Assembly (NCBI GenBank): GCA_041396245.1
Contig: JAWKYW010000001.1
Coordinates: forward strand, 248,001 to 312,000
From: Desulfobacillus sp041396245
GTDB lineage: Bacteria > Pseudomonadota > Gammaproteobacteria > Burkholderiales > Rhodocyclaceae
DNA: 64,000 nucleotides
Direction of reading: 5' to 3'
Shown: positions 6,811-14,497 of the stretch, piece by piece
Numbering within the stretch: position 1 is the stretch's first letter
Layout of the letters: every line of letters starts with the position of its first letter
Translations under genes and position numbers: made by a program
The notes under the pieces: generated by a model
Told to the model about the DNA's origin: nothing
Seen by the model: only the letters and a program-made list of their open reading frames with translations
The model's database searches: none

Positions 6811-8796
6811 TTAAAAATGTATCCCGCGCATCAGCTGGCTGAAGGCGACCTGGTCGGCGGTTTGCCTGGCGTCGCCTTCCTTCCTGCCGGTGGCCGCGGA
6901 CGAGTCGGGGAACATGCGGAAGCTGGTGTTCATGATGATCTGCGCCACCTTCGGCGAGACGGCATGCACCACCTGGCCGAAGACGCCCAGGCGCGTGGCG
7001 ATCCTCACCGGCTTGTGGATGATGGCCTCGACCACGAGGTCGGCGGCTTCCTCGGGCGTGAGCGTCGGCACGTTCTGGTAGAGCTTGGTCGGCGCGATCA
7101 TCGGCGTCCTCACCAGCGGCATGTTGATGCTGGTGAAGTCGATGCCGCGGTCGGCGAACTCCGAGGCGGCACAGCGCGAATAGGCCTCCAGCGCCGACTT
7201 CGAGGCGACGTAGGCGGAAAAGCGCGGCGCGTTGGTGAGCACGCCGATGGAGGAGATGTTGACGATGTGGCCGCGTCGCTTCTCGATCATCTGCGGCAGG
7301 AAGCCCATGGTCAGGCGCACCGCGGCGAAGTAGTTGAGCTGCATGCAGCGCTCGAAGTCGTGGAAGCGGTCGAAGGCGTTCTCGATGGCGCGGCGGATCG
7401 AGCGTCCGGCATTGTTGACGAGGATGTCGACGCCACCATATTCCTCGTTGACCTGGCGCACGAAGTCGTCGCATTGCGCGTAATCCGAGATGTCGGCGGA
7501 GTAGGCGGCGAGTTCCAGCCCGTCGGCCTCGAATTCGCGCTTGGTTTCGGCCAGCTTCTCTTCGTCGCGGGCGACGATGATGGTGAGGGCGCCGGCCTCG
7601 GCCAGCTTGCGCGCGGTGGCCTTGCCGATGCCCGACGAACCGCCGGTGACCAGTACCACCTTGCCCTTGACCTGGCCCTTGAGGGTGCGGTCGACGAAGA
7701 GGTCGGGGTCGAGGCGGCGCTCCCAGTAGTCCCACAGCCGCCAGGCGTAGGTCTCCAGCGGCGGCACGGCGATGCCGCTGCCGGCCAGCGCCTTTTCCGT
7801 CTCGCGGCAGTCGAAGCGGGTCGGGTAGTTCACGAAGTCGAGGATGTCGTCGGGCAGGCCGAGGTCCTTCATGACGGCGTTGCGGATGCGCCGCACCGGG
7901 GTGAGGGCCATCAGGCTCTTCTTGACGCCGCGCGGGATGAAGCCGAGCAGCGCGGCGTTGATGCGCAGGCCCATGTCCGGCGCATGGGCGGCGCGGGCGA
8001 AGATCTGCAGCACGTCGCCGACGCGGTGCGGGTGCGGGTCGGTGAGGTGGAAGCACTTGCCGTCCAGGTCCTCGAGGTGGGCGATGCGGTCCATGGCGTC
8101 GACGACGAAGTCGACCGGCACGATGTTGATGCGGCCGCCCTCGAGGCCGACGGTCGGCAGCCACGGCGGCAGGATCTTGCGCAGCTTCTGGATGACCTTG
8201 AAGAAATAGTAGGGGCCGTCGATCTTGTCCATCTCGCCGCTGCGCGAGTCGCCCACCACCGAGCCGGGACGGTAGATGCGCCAGGGCACCCTGCATTCCT
8301 TGCGCACGATGCCCTCGGCCTCGTGCTTGGTGCGAAAGTAGGGGTGGTCGAGGTTCTCGGCCTCCTCGAACATGTCCTCGCGGAAGACGCCCTCGTACAT
8401 GCCGGCGGCGGCGATCGAGCTCATGTGGTGAAAGCGGCGCGCGCCGATGGCCTCGGCCAGCGCCAGGGTGTTGCGCGTGCCGGCGATGTTGACGGCCTCG
8501 TCCTCCTCGGCCGATGCAGCGATGTCGTAGAGGGCGGCGAGGTGGAAGAAGTGGTCGATCCTTCCCTTCAGCTGCTTCTGTTCGGCGCGGGAGACGCCGA
8601 GCTGCTTTTCCCTGAGGTCGCCGACGACGGGGATGGCACGGCCGGCGTCGACGCCCCAGAAGGCCTGCAGCGACTCGAGCCTTTCCGGGTCGCTGGCGCG
8701 GGTGAGGAAATACACCGTGTTGCCGGGGCGGGAGAGCAGCTTTCTGACGAGGCGCTTGCCGATGAAACCGGTCGCGCCGGTGACGAAGTAATCCAT
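6811..8796 (-). CDS. Two-domain fatty acyl-CoA/fatty aldehyde reductase (alcohol-forming), Marinobacter Maqu_2507 type
   Basis: A 661-residue protein with two Rossmann domains. The N-terminal extended-SDR half has GATGFIG (7-13) and active-site Tyr153-xxx-Lys157. The C-terminal classical SDR half has TGGSSGIG (384-391), NNAGRS (461-466), Ser515/516 and Tyr529-xxx-Lys533. Length, domain order and blocks such as FDRFHDFE, QLNYF and the C-terminal MRGIH match what I recall of the Marinobacter reductase that converts fatty acyl-CoA to fatty alcohol for wax esters. The start at 8796 was chosen because GGAGGGG lies just upstream; an ATG 12 codons earlier lacks one. A phasin, a wax synthase and an acyl-CoA-binding protein follow within 6 kb, supporting a storage-lipid role. 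Activity is inferred, not shown. Confidence 0.85.
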   Translation of the reverse strand: MDYFVTGATGFIGKRLVRKLLSRPGNTVYFLTRASDPERLESLQAFWGVDAGRAIPVVGDLREKQLGVSRAEQKQLKGRIDHFFHLAALYDIAASAEEDEAVNIAGTRNTLALAEAIGARRFHHMSSIAAAGMYEGVFREDMFEEAENLDHPYFRTKHEAEGIVRKECRVPWRIYRPGSVVGDSRSGEMDKIDGPYYFFKVIQKLRKILPPWLPTVGLEGGRINIVPVDFVVDAMDRIAHLEDLDGKCFHLTDPHPHRVGDVLQIFARAAHAPDMGLRINAALLGFIPRGVKKSLMALTPVRRIRNAVMKDLGLPDDILDFVNYPTRFDCRETEKALAGSGIAVPPLETYAWRLWDYWERRLDPDLFVDRTLKGQVKGKVVLVTGGSSGIGKATARKLAEAGALTIIVARDEEKLAETKREFEADGLELAAYSADISDYAQCDDFVRQVNEEYGGVDILVNNAGRSIRRAIENAFDRFHDFERCMQLNYFAAVRLTMGFLPQMIEKRRGHIVNISSIGVLTNAPRFSAYVASKSALEAYSRCAASEFADRGIDFTSINMPLVRTPMIAPTKLYQNVPTLTPEEAADLVVEAIIHKPVRIATRLGVFGQVVHAVSPKVAQIIMNTSFRMFPDSSAATGRKEGDARQTADQVAFSQLMRGIHF

Positions 8797-9002
8797 GGAA
8801 TTCCCCTCCAGATCGAGCGAATTATGATACACGCGATGTCGGCCGCGGCGCTGCGCGCGGCAGCCGCAATTTTAGGGTGCGCTCCCCATGTCTTTAGTGT
8901 GCCTCGCCTAATTTTTCCGTTTAGATTGGCGGCGTGGGACAGCCGTCCCTGAATCGTCGCACTTCGATTTCGCATTTCACATTTCGCACAGGAGGCAGCA
9001 CC
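8797..9002. promoter_or_regulatory. Divergent upstream region of the reductase and phasin genes
   Basis: 206 bp between the divergent starts at 8796 (minus) and 9003 (plus). It holds AGGAGG at about 8990-8995 as the phasin ribosome binding site and GGAGGGG at about 8800-8806 (minus strand) for the reductase. An AT-richer stretch (8870-8925, with TAATTTTTCC and TTTAGATT) is the likely promoter zone. I see no convincing -35/-10 pair or operator. Confidence 0.35.
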
Positions 9003-9419
9003 ATGGTCAGGAAACTCAAGTCGATCGCCGGCGGCACCGCCGACAATCCGTTCGCGCAGACCGTCAAGGATTCGGCCCAGCAGATCTGGCTGGCCGGGCT
9101 CGGCGCCTTCGCCAAGGCGCAGGAAGAAGGCATGAAGGCCTTCAACAGCCTGGTGAAGGAAGGCGAAACCCTGCAGTCGCGCACCAGCAAGGTGGCCAGC
9201 GCCAAGGTGGCCGAGGCGGCCGCCAAGGCTTCCGGCACCTGGGACAGGCTGGAGCAGGTCTTCGAGGACCGCGTCGCCCGTTCCTTGTCCAGCCTCGGCG
9301 TGCCGACCAAGAAGGACATCGAGACCCTGTCGAAGCGCGTCGCCGAACTGACCGAGGTCGTGCAGCAGATCAACGGAGAGAAGAAGCCGGCGCCGCGTCG
9401 CCGCACGGCGAAGAAATAA
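9003..9419 (+). CDS. Phasin (polyhydroxyalkanoate granule-associated protein)
   Basis: A 138-residue amphipathic helical protein. The block IWLAGLGAFAKAQEEGMKAF with downstream coiled-coil heptads is characteristic of the PhaI/PhaF-type phasin family. It ends in a basic PAPRRRTAKK tail that could contact DNA or acidic surfaces, as in PhaF-like proteins. Phasins coat PHA or neutral-lipid granules and stabilise their surface. The ATG at 9003 follows AGGAGG by 8 bases; an upstream in-frame ATG at 8934 lacks a site and adds a non-homologous leader. Transcribed divergently from the fatty acyl reductase and upstream of a patatin-like lipase. Confidence 0.88.
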   Translation: MVRKLKSIAGGTADNPFAQTVKDSAQQIWLAGLGAFAKAQEEGMKAFNSLVKEGETLQSRTSKVASAKVAEAAAKASGTWDRLEQVFEDRVARSLSSLGVPTKKDIETLSKRVAELTEVVQQINGEKKPAPRRRTAKK

Positions 9420-9446
9420 GCTTCCCTCCGGATCGAGGGGCGGAGC

Positions 9447-10850
9447 ATGGGGCGGATCGCGTCGTCCCCGCGCAAGCGGGGACCCAACGTTGCGCGCAGT
9501 AAAGGGGATTCCCGCATCGGTCTCGCGCTTGCCGGCGGCGGGCGTGGCGCTGCGCGCCCCGCCGAAGGGTTACGAGCGTCCCGCTCGCCGGCCGTGGCTT
9601 CGAAAGCGTCCGCGAAGACAAAGACCGCCCCATCCCGCATCGGTCTCGCGCTTGCCGGCGGCGGGCCGCTGGGGGCCATCTACGAGCTCGGCGCGCTGCT
9701 GGCGTTGTCCGAGTCGCTGGAGGGCATCGATTTCAACGACCTGGACGTTTATGTCGGCGTGAGTTCGGGCGGTTTCCTTTCGGCCGGACTGGCGAACGGG
9801 CTGACGCCCGAGCGCATGCGCCACATGTTCATCGAGAGCGACACCGCCGAGGAGCCCTTCGCGCCGCAGCTGCTGCTCAAGCCGGCCTTCCGCGAATACG
9901 CCTTGCGCGCGCTGTCGGTGCCGCCGCTGCTGCTGGCATCGGTCTGGAACTACCTGGCGAACCCCTGGAGCCAGAGCTTCTTCGAGTCCTTCCAGCGCCT
10001 GTCGCAGGCCATCCCCACCGGCATCTTCAACAGCGCCGGCATCCGCGAATACCTCGGCCGGATGTTCACCGCGCCCGGCCGCAGCAACGACTTCCGCAAG
10101 CTGAAGCGCCGCCTGTTCCTCGTCGCGACCGACCTCGACTCGGGCGAGTCGGTGGTGTTCGGCGCGCCCGGCCGCGAGCACGTGCCGATCGCCACGGCGG
10201 TGCAGGCCAGCGCCGCGCTGCCGGGGCTGTTCCCGCCGGTGGAGATCGACGGCCGGCATTACGTCGATGGCGCACTGAAGAAGACGCTGCACGCCTCGGT
10301 CGCCCTCAGGGAGGGCGCCGATCTGGTGCTGTGCGTGAATCCGCTGGTGCCCTTCGACTCGGAACTGGCGGAGAAGCGCGGCGCCGGACGGCGCCGCAAG
10401 CTGGTCGAGGGCGGCCTGCCGGTGGTGCTGGCGCAGACCTTCCGCTCCATCATCCACTCGCGCATGCAGGTCGGCCTGTCGAAGTACAAGACCGACTACA
10501 GGAACGCCGACGTGGTGCTGTTCGAGCCGAACAGCGACGATGCCGAGATGTTCTTCACCAACATGTTCAGCTACGCCAGCCGCCGCCGCCTGTGCGAGCA
10601 CGCCTACCTGAAGACGCGCACCGAGCTTTACCGGCGCCGCCACGAGCTGGGACCGATCCTGGCGAAGCACGGCATCCGCATCCGGCTCGGCGTGCTGAAG
10701 GAACCGCGCGCGCTGGCCCATCACGACGTCGACGGCCATGCCGAGAAGGAAAACACCCTGCTGGCGGCGGGCCACCGGCTGGGCGATGCGCTCGACGACC
10801 TCGAGCGCTGGCTGGCGCGCAGGCGGGAATCCGGCCGCAGGGCGGCCTGA
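9447..10850 (+). CDS. Patatin-like phospholipase/lipase with duplicated oxyanion-hole motif
   Basis: A 467-residue patatin-family acyl hydrolase using a Ser-Asp dyad. It has the oxyanion loop GLALAGGGPLGA (66-77), nucleophile Ser106 in GVSSG (104-108) and Asp274 in DGA (274-276). The N-terminus is odd. SRIGLALAGGG occurs first at 22-32 and again at 63-73, encoded by two identical 33-bp stretches 123 bp apart, and the first copy follows a dispersed CCCGCGCAAGCGGGG repeat. Only the second copy is continuous with the catalytic core, so the first 60 or so residues may be an acquired extension or lie outside the real start. No alternative start with a good ribosome site is obvious. Patatin lipases act on phospholipids, triacylglycerol or granule lipids; its place between a phasin and a TetR gene suggests storage-lipid turnover. 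Confidence 0.8.
   Translation: MGRIASSPRKRGPNVARSKGDSRIGLALAGGGRGAARPAEGLRASRSPAVASKASAKTKTAPSRIGLALAGGGPLGAIYELGALLALSESLEGIDFNDLDVYVGVSSGGFLSAGLANGLTPERMRHMFIESDTAEEPFAPQLLLKPAFREYALRALSVPPLLLASVWNYLANPWSQSFFESFQRLSQAIPTGIFNSAGIREYLGRMFTAPGRSNDFRKLKRRLFLVATDLDSGESVVFGAPGREHVPIATAVQASAALPGLFPPVEIDGRHYVDGALKKTLHASVALREGADLVLCVNPLVPFDSELAEKRGAGRRRKLVEGGLPVVLAQTFRSIIHSRMQVGLSKYKTDYRNADVVLFEPNSDDAEMFFTNMFSYASRRRLCEHAYLKTRTELYRRRHELGPILAKHGIRIRLGVLKEPRALAHHDVDGHAEKENTLLAAGHRLGDALDDLERWLARRRESGRRAA
9461..9484. repeat. Half-copy of the CCCGCGNAAGCGGG dispersed repeat
   Basis: GTCGTCCCCGCGCAAGCGGG followed by GACC, a single hairpin arm of the same family as 3025-3099. Here it lies inside the annotated start of the patatin gene, so it is either translated or marks the true gene as starting further downstream. 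Confidence 0.65.
9510..9665 (+). repeat. Direct duplication of 33 bp, 123 bp apart
   Basis: 9510-9542 and 9633-9665 are identical and in the same reading frame (offset 41 codons). Both encode SRIGLALAGGG of the patatin oxyanion loop. The sequence between the copies is not duplicated. Confidence 0.9.
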
Positions 10851-10899
10851 CGCAGCCGCGGTTTTGCCTGCGCCGAGGGGGTGTTATGCTTCACGGGCC

Positions 10900-11547
10900 A
10901 TGGAAAAGAAACCGAAAAGACGCACGCGCGAGCGCATTCTCGAGGCAAGCCTGCGACTGTTCAACGACTTCGGCGAGCCGAACGTCCCCACCACCGTGAT
11001 CGCCGACGATCTCAACATCAGTCCGGGCAACCTCTACTACCATTTCCACAGCAAGGACGAAATCGTCAACACGCTGTTTACCGCGTTCGAGCGCGAGATC
11101 GGCGAGACGCTGGCCCTGCCTTCCCGCCGCGCGCCCGATGTCGAGGACATGTGGTTGTTCCTGCACCTGCTCTTCGAGAGCATCTGGAAATACCGCTTCC
11201 TCTATCGCGACCTCGACGACCTGCTCTCGCGCAACCGCCTGCTGGAGACGCATTTCAAGCAGATCCTGGCGCACAAGGTGGCGACGGCCGTGGCCCTGTG
11301 CGAAGGCCTGGTGGCGAGCGGCGAAATGAAGGCCGGGGCCGGCGAGATCCAGGCGCTGGCGACCAACATGGCCTGCATCGCCACCTACTGGCTGCCGTTC
11401 GAGTACGCGCGAGACCCGCGCCGGCGCGACGCGGGCAGCGGCCTCGGCCGCGGCGTGTACCAGGTGATGGCGATGATGGCGCCCTTCCTGCTGGGCAAAT
11501 CGCGGCTGCTGCTGCAGCAGCTTTCGAAGGAATACGTCAACCGCTGA
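10900..11547 (+). CDS. TetR/AcrR-family transcriptional regulator
   Basis: A 215-residue regulator. Residues 8-55 form the TetR helix-turn-helix (TRERILEASLRLFNDFGEPN, then ISPGNLYYHFHSKDEIV), and the C-terminal half is the helical ligand domain, ending LLLQQLSKEYVNR. The ATG at 10900 is preceded by a TTATGCT element 10 bases upstream and no clear ribosome site; upstream in-frame starts lie within the patatin gene. TetR proteins of this type beside PHA or lipid genes usually sense acyl-CoA or fatty acids. It lies 49 bp after the patatin gene and 13 bp before the TPR gene and may repress the surrounding lipid cluster. Target and ligand are not visible in the sequence. Confidence 0.85.
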   Translation: MEKKPKRRTRERILEASLRLFNDFGEPNVPTTVIADDLNISPGNLYYHFHSKDEIVNTLFTAFEREIGETLALPSRRAPDVEDMWLFLHLLFESIWKYRFLYRDLDDLLSRNRLLETHFKQILAHKVATAVALCEGLVASGEMKAGAGEIQALATNMACIATYWLPFEYARDPRRRDAGSGLGRGVYQVMAMMAPFLLGKSRLLLQQLSKEYVNR

Positions 11548-11560
11548 GAGGAGAAACGGC

Positions 11561-12343
11561 ATGGCCAAGGCTGGATGGAAGAAATTTCCGCATGCGGACA
11601 AAGCCTACGACTACGCAGGCGCGGCGCTGAAGAAGCACTGGGGGCGCCTGCACCGCGGCGACTGCGAGCCCTTTCCGGCCGACGAGCAGGCGCAGGAGGC
11701 CTGGCGGCACTACCACCGGGGCGAGTTCCAGCAGGCCTGCGAACTGGGGCTCGCGCTGGGCCTGCCCGGCTACGCCGTCGCCAACAAGGCGGCGACCATC
11801 TACGCCACCTACCTCGAGGACAACGAGAAGCGGAAACTGGCGCTGTTCGAGGAAGCCGCCGCGCGCGGCGAGGCACAGATGGCGAAGCAGCCGAAGAACG
11901 CCAATGCCTTCTATTTCCACGCGCTCGCCCTGGGCCGCTACAGCCAGGGCATTTCGGTGGCGAAGGCGCTGGCGCAGGGGCTGGGCACCAGGGTGCGCGA
12001 CGCGCTGACGCAGGCGCTGAAGCTGAATCCGGACCACGCCGACGCGCACATCGCACTGGGCGCCTTCCACGCCGAGGTGATCAACAAGGTCGGCGCCATG
12101 GTCGGCGGGCTGACCTACGGCGCCAAGAAGGACGCCGCCGTCGAGCACTACGAGAAGGCGCTCAAGCTCAACCCGGACTCGGCGATTGCGCGCATCGAGT
12201 ACGCCAACGGCCTGGTGATGCTGTTCGGCGAGGCGAAGATGAAGCAGGCCGAGAAGCTCTACCACGAGGCCGCGGCCTGCAAGCCGATGGACGCCATGGA
12301 GCGCCTCGACGTCGAATCGGCCAAGGCGGAACTGGAGGAGTGA
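11561..12343 (+). CDS. Tetratricopeptide-repeat protein
   Basis: A 260-residue soluble protein without a signal peptide. TPR-like helix pairs are evident from about residue 45 (EAWRHYHRGEFQQACELG) and again at 145-165 (ALTQALKLNPDHADAHIALG) and 190-215 (HYEKALKLNPDSAIARIEYA). Such proteins are scaffolds for protein contacts; no enzymatic motif is present. It starts 13 bp after the TetR gene with a GAGAGGAG site, so the two are probably co-transcribed. It could act on the granule surface with the neighbouring phasin and lipid enzymes, but this rests on position alone. Confidence 0.8.
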   Translation: MAKAGWKKFPHADKAYDYAGAALKKHWGRLHRGDCEPFPADEQAQEAWRHYHRGEFQQACELGLALGLPGYAVANKAATIYATYLEDNEKRKLALFEEAAARGEAQMAKQPKNANAFYFHALALGRYSQGISVAKALAQGLGTRVRDALTQALKLNPDHADAHIALGAFHAEVINKVGAMVGGLTYGAKKDAAVEHYEKALKLNPDSAIARIEYANGLVMLFGEAKMKQAEKLYHEAAACKPMDAMERLDVESAKAELEE

Positions 12344-12350
12344 GTTCGCA

Positions 12351-12539
12351 GTCCGGCCTTCAGGCCGACATCCGAAGGAAATCCCCGTGGAACTTCGACG
12401 GTCCAAGTCGGGCTGAAGCCCGACCTGCGGGGCGTGATCGTATTTGTAGGTCGGCCTTCAGGCCGACATCCGAAGGAAATTCCCATGGGGCTTCGCAGCA
12501 CAAGTCGGGCTGAAGCCCGACCTGCGGGTGACGTGATCG
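12351..12539. repeat. Two tandem copies of a composite inverted-repeat unit
   Basis: Two direct repeats of about 90 bp (12351-12440 and 12448-12539). Each has a left hairpin (TCGGCCTTCAGGCCGA), a spacer beginning ATCCGAAGGAAAT, a right hairpin (TCGGGCTGAAGCCCGA) and a tail ending CGTGATCG. The spacer core CCGAAGGAAAT recurs in the single copy at 61905-61985 and, inverted (ATTTCCTTCGG), at 23160-23235, defining a subfamily. Located between the convergent TPR and wax synthase genes. Confidence 0.85.
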
Positions 12540-12549
12540 CAGGGGAAAG

Positions 12550-14082
12550 TCAGTCCGCAGGAGACGGCGGTGGCGCTGCCGGCTTCCTCCTCGGCTTGCC
12601 TCCGGCTTTGCGCGGCGCGGACGGCAGTTCCGCCTTCAGGCCCAGCTCGATTTCCTCCGGCGTGCGCAGTTCCTCCCACGGCTCCAGCAGCAGGGCATAC
12701 AGCAGTTTTTCGAACTCCGGCCGGAAGCGCGAGACGATTTTTTCCGGATCGGTGACGAAGTGGCGGTCGGTGACGAGGCCGAACTGCACGCGGCCGTTGT
12801 AGCTGAGGATCGACACTCCCACCCCGATGTCGCCGCTCTGCGGCACCCAGAACATCTGCTGCGCGAGGCGCGTGCCGGCCATGTAGAGCGGCTGCTGCGG
12901 GCCGGGCACGTTGGTCATCACCGCCGAAGCCTTGTTGGCGAGGATGTCGAGGGCGATGTCCTGCACGAACTTCGGCGCCATGCCGGTGGCGGCGAGCACG
13001 CCGAGGGCGACGACGGGCTGGTAGGAGCCCTTCAGCTCCTCCATGCGCCGCCGCACTTCGAACACCCGCTCGAACGGGTTTTCCATGTAGACGGGCAGGA
13101 GCAGGGTGACCAGGCCGAAGCGGTTGCCGAGCTTGCCCTCGTCGGCCTTCGAGCGCATGTTGACCGGGACCATGGCGCGCACCTCGACGCCGTCGAGCGG
13201 GTCGCCGCGTTCCGCCAGGTAGACACGCATCGCCCCGGCCACGGAGGAGAGCAGCAGGTCGTTCACCGAGCAGCCGAGGGCCCGGCCGACGGCCTTGATC
13301 TCGTCGAGCGGCATCGGCTCGGACCAGGCGACGGCCTTGGTGCCGCCGGGCCTGCCCTTGAAGCGGGTCGGCGAGTCGGCCGGCATGATGAGCAGGTTGG
13401 CGAGCTCCGCCGCCATGCCGGCGCCCTGGCGGCTGTAGTCGAGCAACCGGCCGGGGTGGGTGAGCAGCTCGAAGTACTTGAGCCAGGCCTGGGTGCCGAG
13501 GTTGATGGCGGTGAGCATGCCCTGGGTGACCGGCTCGAAGACGCGGTTCCAGAAGAAGCCGTCGGGACCGTCCTCCTTTGCCATCTGCAGCGGCGGCCCG
13601 GGCCGGTCGGGGGCATCGGGCGAGAGGTCGGTGAGCGAGAGCATGACGCCGATCAGGGCGATGCCGTCGGCGATGCAGTGGTGGATGCGCACGACCAGTG
13701 CCGAGCCGCCGTCGTAGCGGTCGACGAGATGGAAGCTCCACAGCGGGCGGTTCGGGTCGAGCGGCGTGGACATCAGTTCCGCCGCCATCTTCTGCAGCTC
13801 GACCTTGTGGTCGCCGGCCGGCAGGGCGACGTGGTGCAGGTGGCCGTCGAGGTCGAAGTCCGCGTCGTCCTCCCACCAGGCGCCGGTGGCGTCGTGCACG
13901 ACCTTCTGGCGGAAGCGGCGGAAGGGCAGCAGGCGCGCCTCGAGCGTGCGCCGCAGCCGGGCGTAGTCCATGGCGCCGTCGAACATCATGATGCCGACGA
14001 TCATCATCAGGTTGGTCGGCCGGTCCATGCGCAGCCAGGCGGTGTCGACCGGGGAGATGCGCTCGCGCTTGCTCATCGTCAT
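12550..14082 (-). CDS. Wax ester synthase / diacylglycerol acyltransferase (WS/DGAT)
   Basis: A 510-residue bifunctional acyltransferase. The catalytic motif HHCIADG (134-140; HHxxxDG) and the conserved PLDPNRPLW (107-115) are intact, followed by the second-domain blocks NDLLLSSVAGAM, NVPGPQQPLYMAG and FGLVTDR. It joins acyl-CoA to a fatty alcohol (wax ester) or to diacylglycerol (triacylglycerol) at the membrane. A Pro/Lys/Arg-rich tail of about 30 residues follows the domain. The start at 14082 is the first of two nearby ATGs (MTM); neither has a good ribosome site. It is divergent from an acyl-CoA-binding protein gene with which it appears to share a -10 region. A fatty-alcohol-forming reductase 4 kb away would provide the alcohol. 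Confidence 0.92.
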   Translation of the reverse strand: MTMSKRERISPVDTAWLRMDRPTNLMMIVGIMMFDGAMDYARLRRTLEARLLPFRRFRQKVVHDATGAWWEDDADFDLDGHLHHVALPAGDHKVELQKMAAELMSTPLDPNRPLWSFHLVDRYDGGSALVVRIHHCIADGIALIGVMLSLTDLSPDAPDRPGPPLQMAKEDGPDGFFWNRVFEPVTQGMLTAINLGTQAWLKYFELLTHPGRLLDYSRQGAGMAAELANLLIMPADSPTRFKGRPGGTKAVAWSEPMPLDEIKAVGRALGCSVNDLLLSSVAGAMRVYLAERGDPLDGVEVRAMVPVNMRSKADEGKLGNRFGLVTLLLPVYMENPFERVFEVRRRMEELKGSYQPVVALGVLAATGMAPKFVQDIALDILANKASAVMTNVPGPQQPLYMAGTRLAQQMFWVPQSGDIGVGVSILSYNGRVQFGLVTDRHFVTDPEKIVSRFRPEFEKLLYALLLEPWEELRTPEEIELGLKAELPSAPRKAGGKPRRKPAAPPPSPAD

Positions 14083-14175
14083 CGTGGAGGGGCGGATGCT
14101 GTTCGCCTATAATACCGGGACGGCGCGCCATTGGGGGCAGCGGGGTGCGGCGTCATCACATGAGGGAGGAAGACC
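14083..14175. promoter_or_regulatory. Divergent promoter of the WS/DGAT and acyl-CoA-binding protein genes
   Basis: On the plus strand CCTATAATACC gives a -10 box TATAAT at 14108-14113, facing the ACBP gene. On the minus strand the same bases read GGTATTATAGG, giving TATTAT facing the WS/DGAT gene. No good -35 is seen for either. GAGGGAGGAAG just before 14176 is the ACBP ribosome site. The overlap suggests the two genes are co-regulated. Confidence 0.4.
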
Positions 14176-14433
14176 ATGGCGGACATCAAGGCGAGCTTCG
14201 AAGCGGCGGTGGCGGCCTCGAAACAACTCAGCGAGCGGCCGGACAACCAGACCCTGCTGCAGTTGTATGCCCTGTACAAGCAGGCCAGCGCCGGCGACGT
14301 CGAGGGCAAGCGGCCCGGCTTCAGCGACATGATCGGGCGCGCCAAGTACGACGCCTGGGCGGCGATCAAGGGCACCGGCACGGAAGATGCCATGCAGCGC
14401 TACATCGACCTGGTGGAATCCCTGAAGGCGTAG
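14176..14433 (+). CDS. Acyl-CoA-binding protein
   Basis: An 85-residue protein covering the whole ACBP four-helix fold: an N-terminal FEAAVAASKQL helix, LLQLYALYKQASAGDV (residues 31-46) and the ligand-binding KYDAWAAIKGTG block. It is a cytosolic carrier of long-chain acyl-CoA that protects and delivers it to acyltransferases. ACBP is uncommon in bacteria as a stand-alone gene; here it is divergent from a WS/DGAT, which consumes acyl-CoA. The strong GAGGGAGGA site fixes the start. The stop codon TAG is the first part of the inverted repeat at 14430. Confidence 0.93.
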   Translation: MADIKASFEAAVAASKQLSERPDNQTLLQLYALYKQASAGDVEGKRPGFSDMIGRAKYDAWAAIKGTGTEDAMQRYIDLVESLKA

Positions 14434-14497
14434 GTCGGCCTTCAGGCCGACTCTCGCGGTCAATCAACCATCGACGTCGGGCTGAAGCCCGACCTAC
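14430..14497. repeat. GGTCGG...CCGACC inverted repeat between convergent genes
   Basis: A left hairpin GGTCGGCCTTCAGGCCGAC and a right hairpin GTCGGGCTGAAGCCCGACC, with a spacer containing GGTCAATCAACCATCG. The outer GTAG of each arm gives the TAG stop of both the acyl-CoA-binding protein (14431-14433) and the PHA-system protein (14494-14496, minus). The spacer resembles that of the copy at 59051-59118, a second subfamily. Confidence 0.85.

Noticed and set aside
5563..8952. A very long open frame (1129 codons) on the plus strand
   Set aside because: It overlaps the hydrolase in another frame and runs antisense through the peroxiredoxin and reductase genes; its composition (Arg/Gly/Ala/His-rich without motifs) is that of a GC-rich shadow.
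12351..12539. CRISPR array from repeated palindromic units
   Set aside because: Only two units of about 90 bp, with conserved rather than variable spacers and no cas genes.
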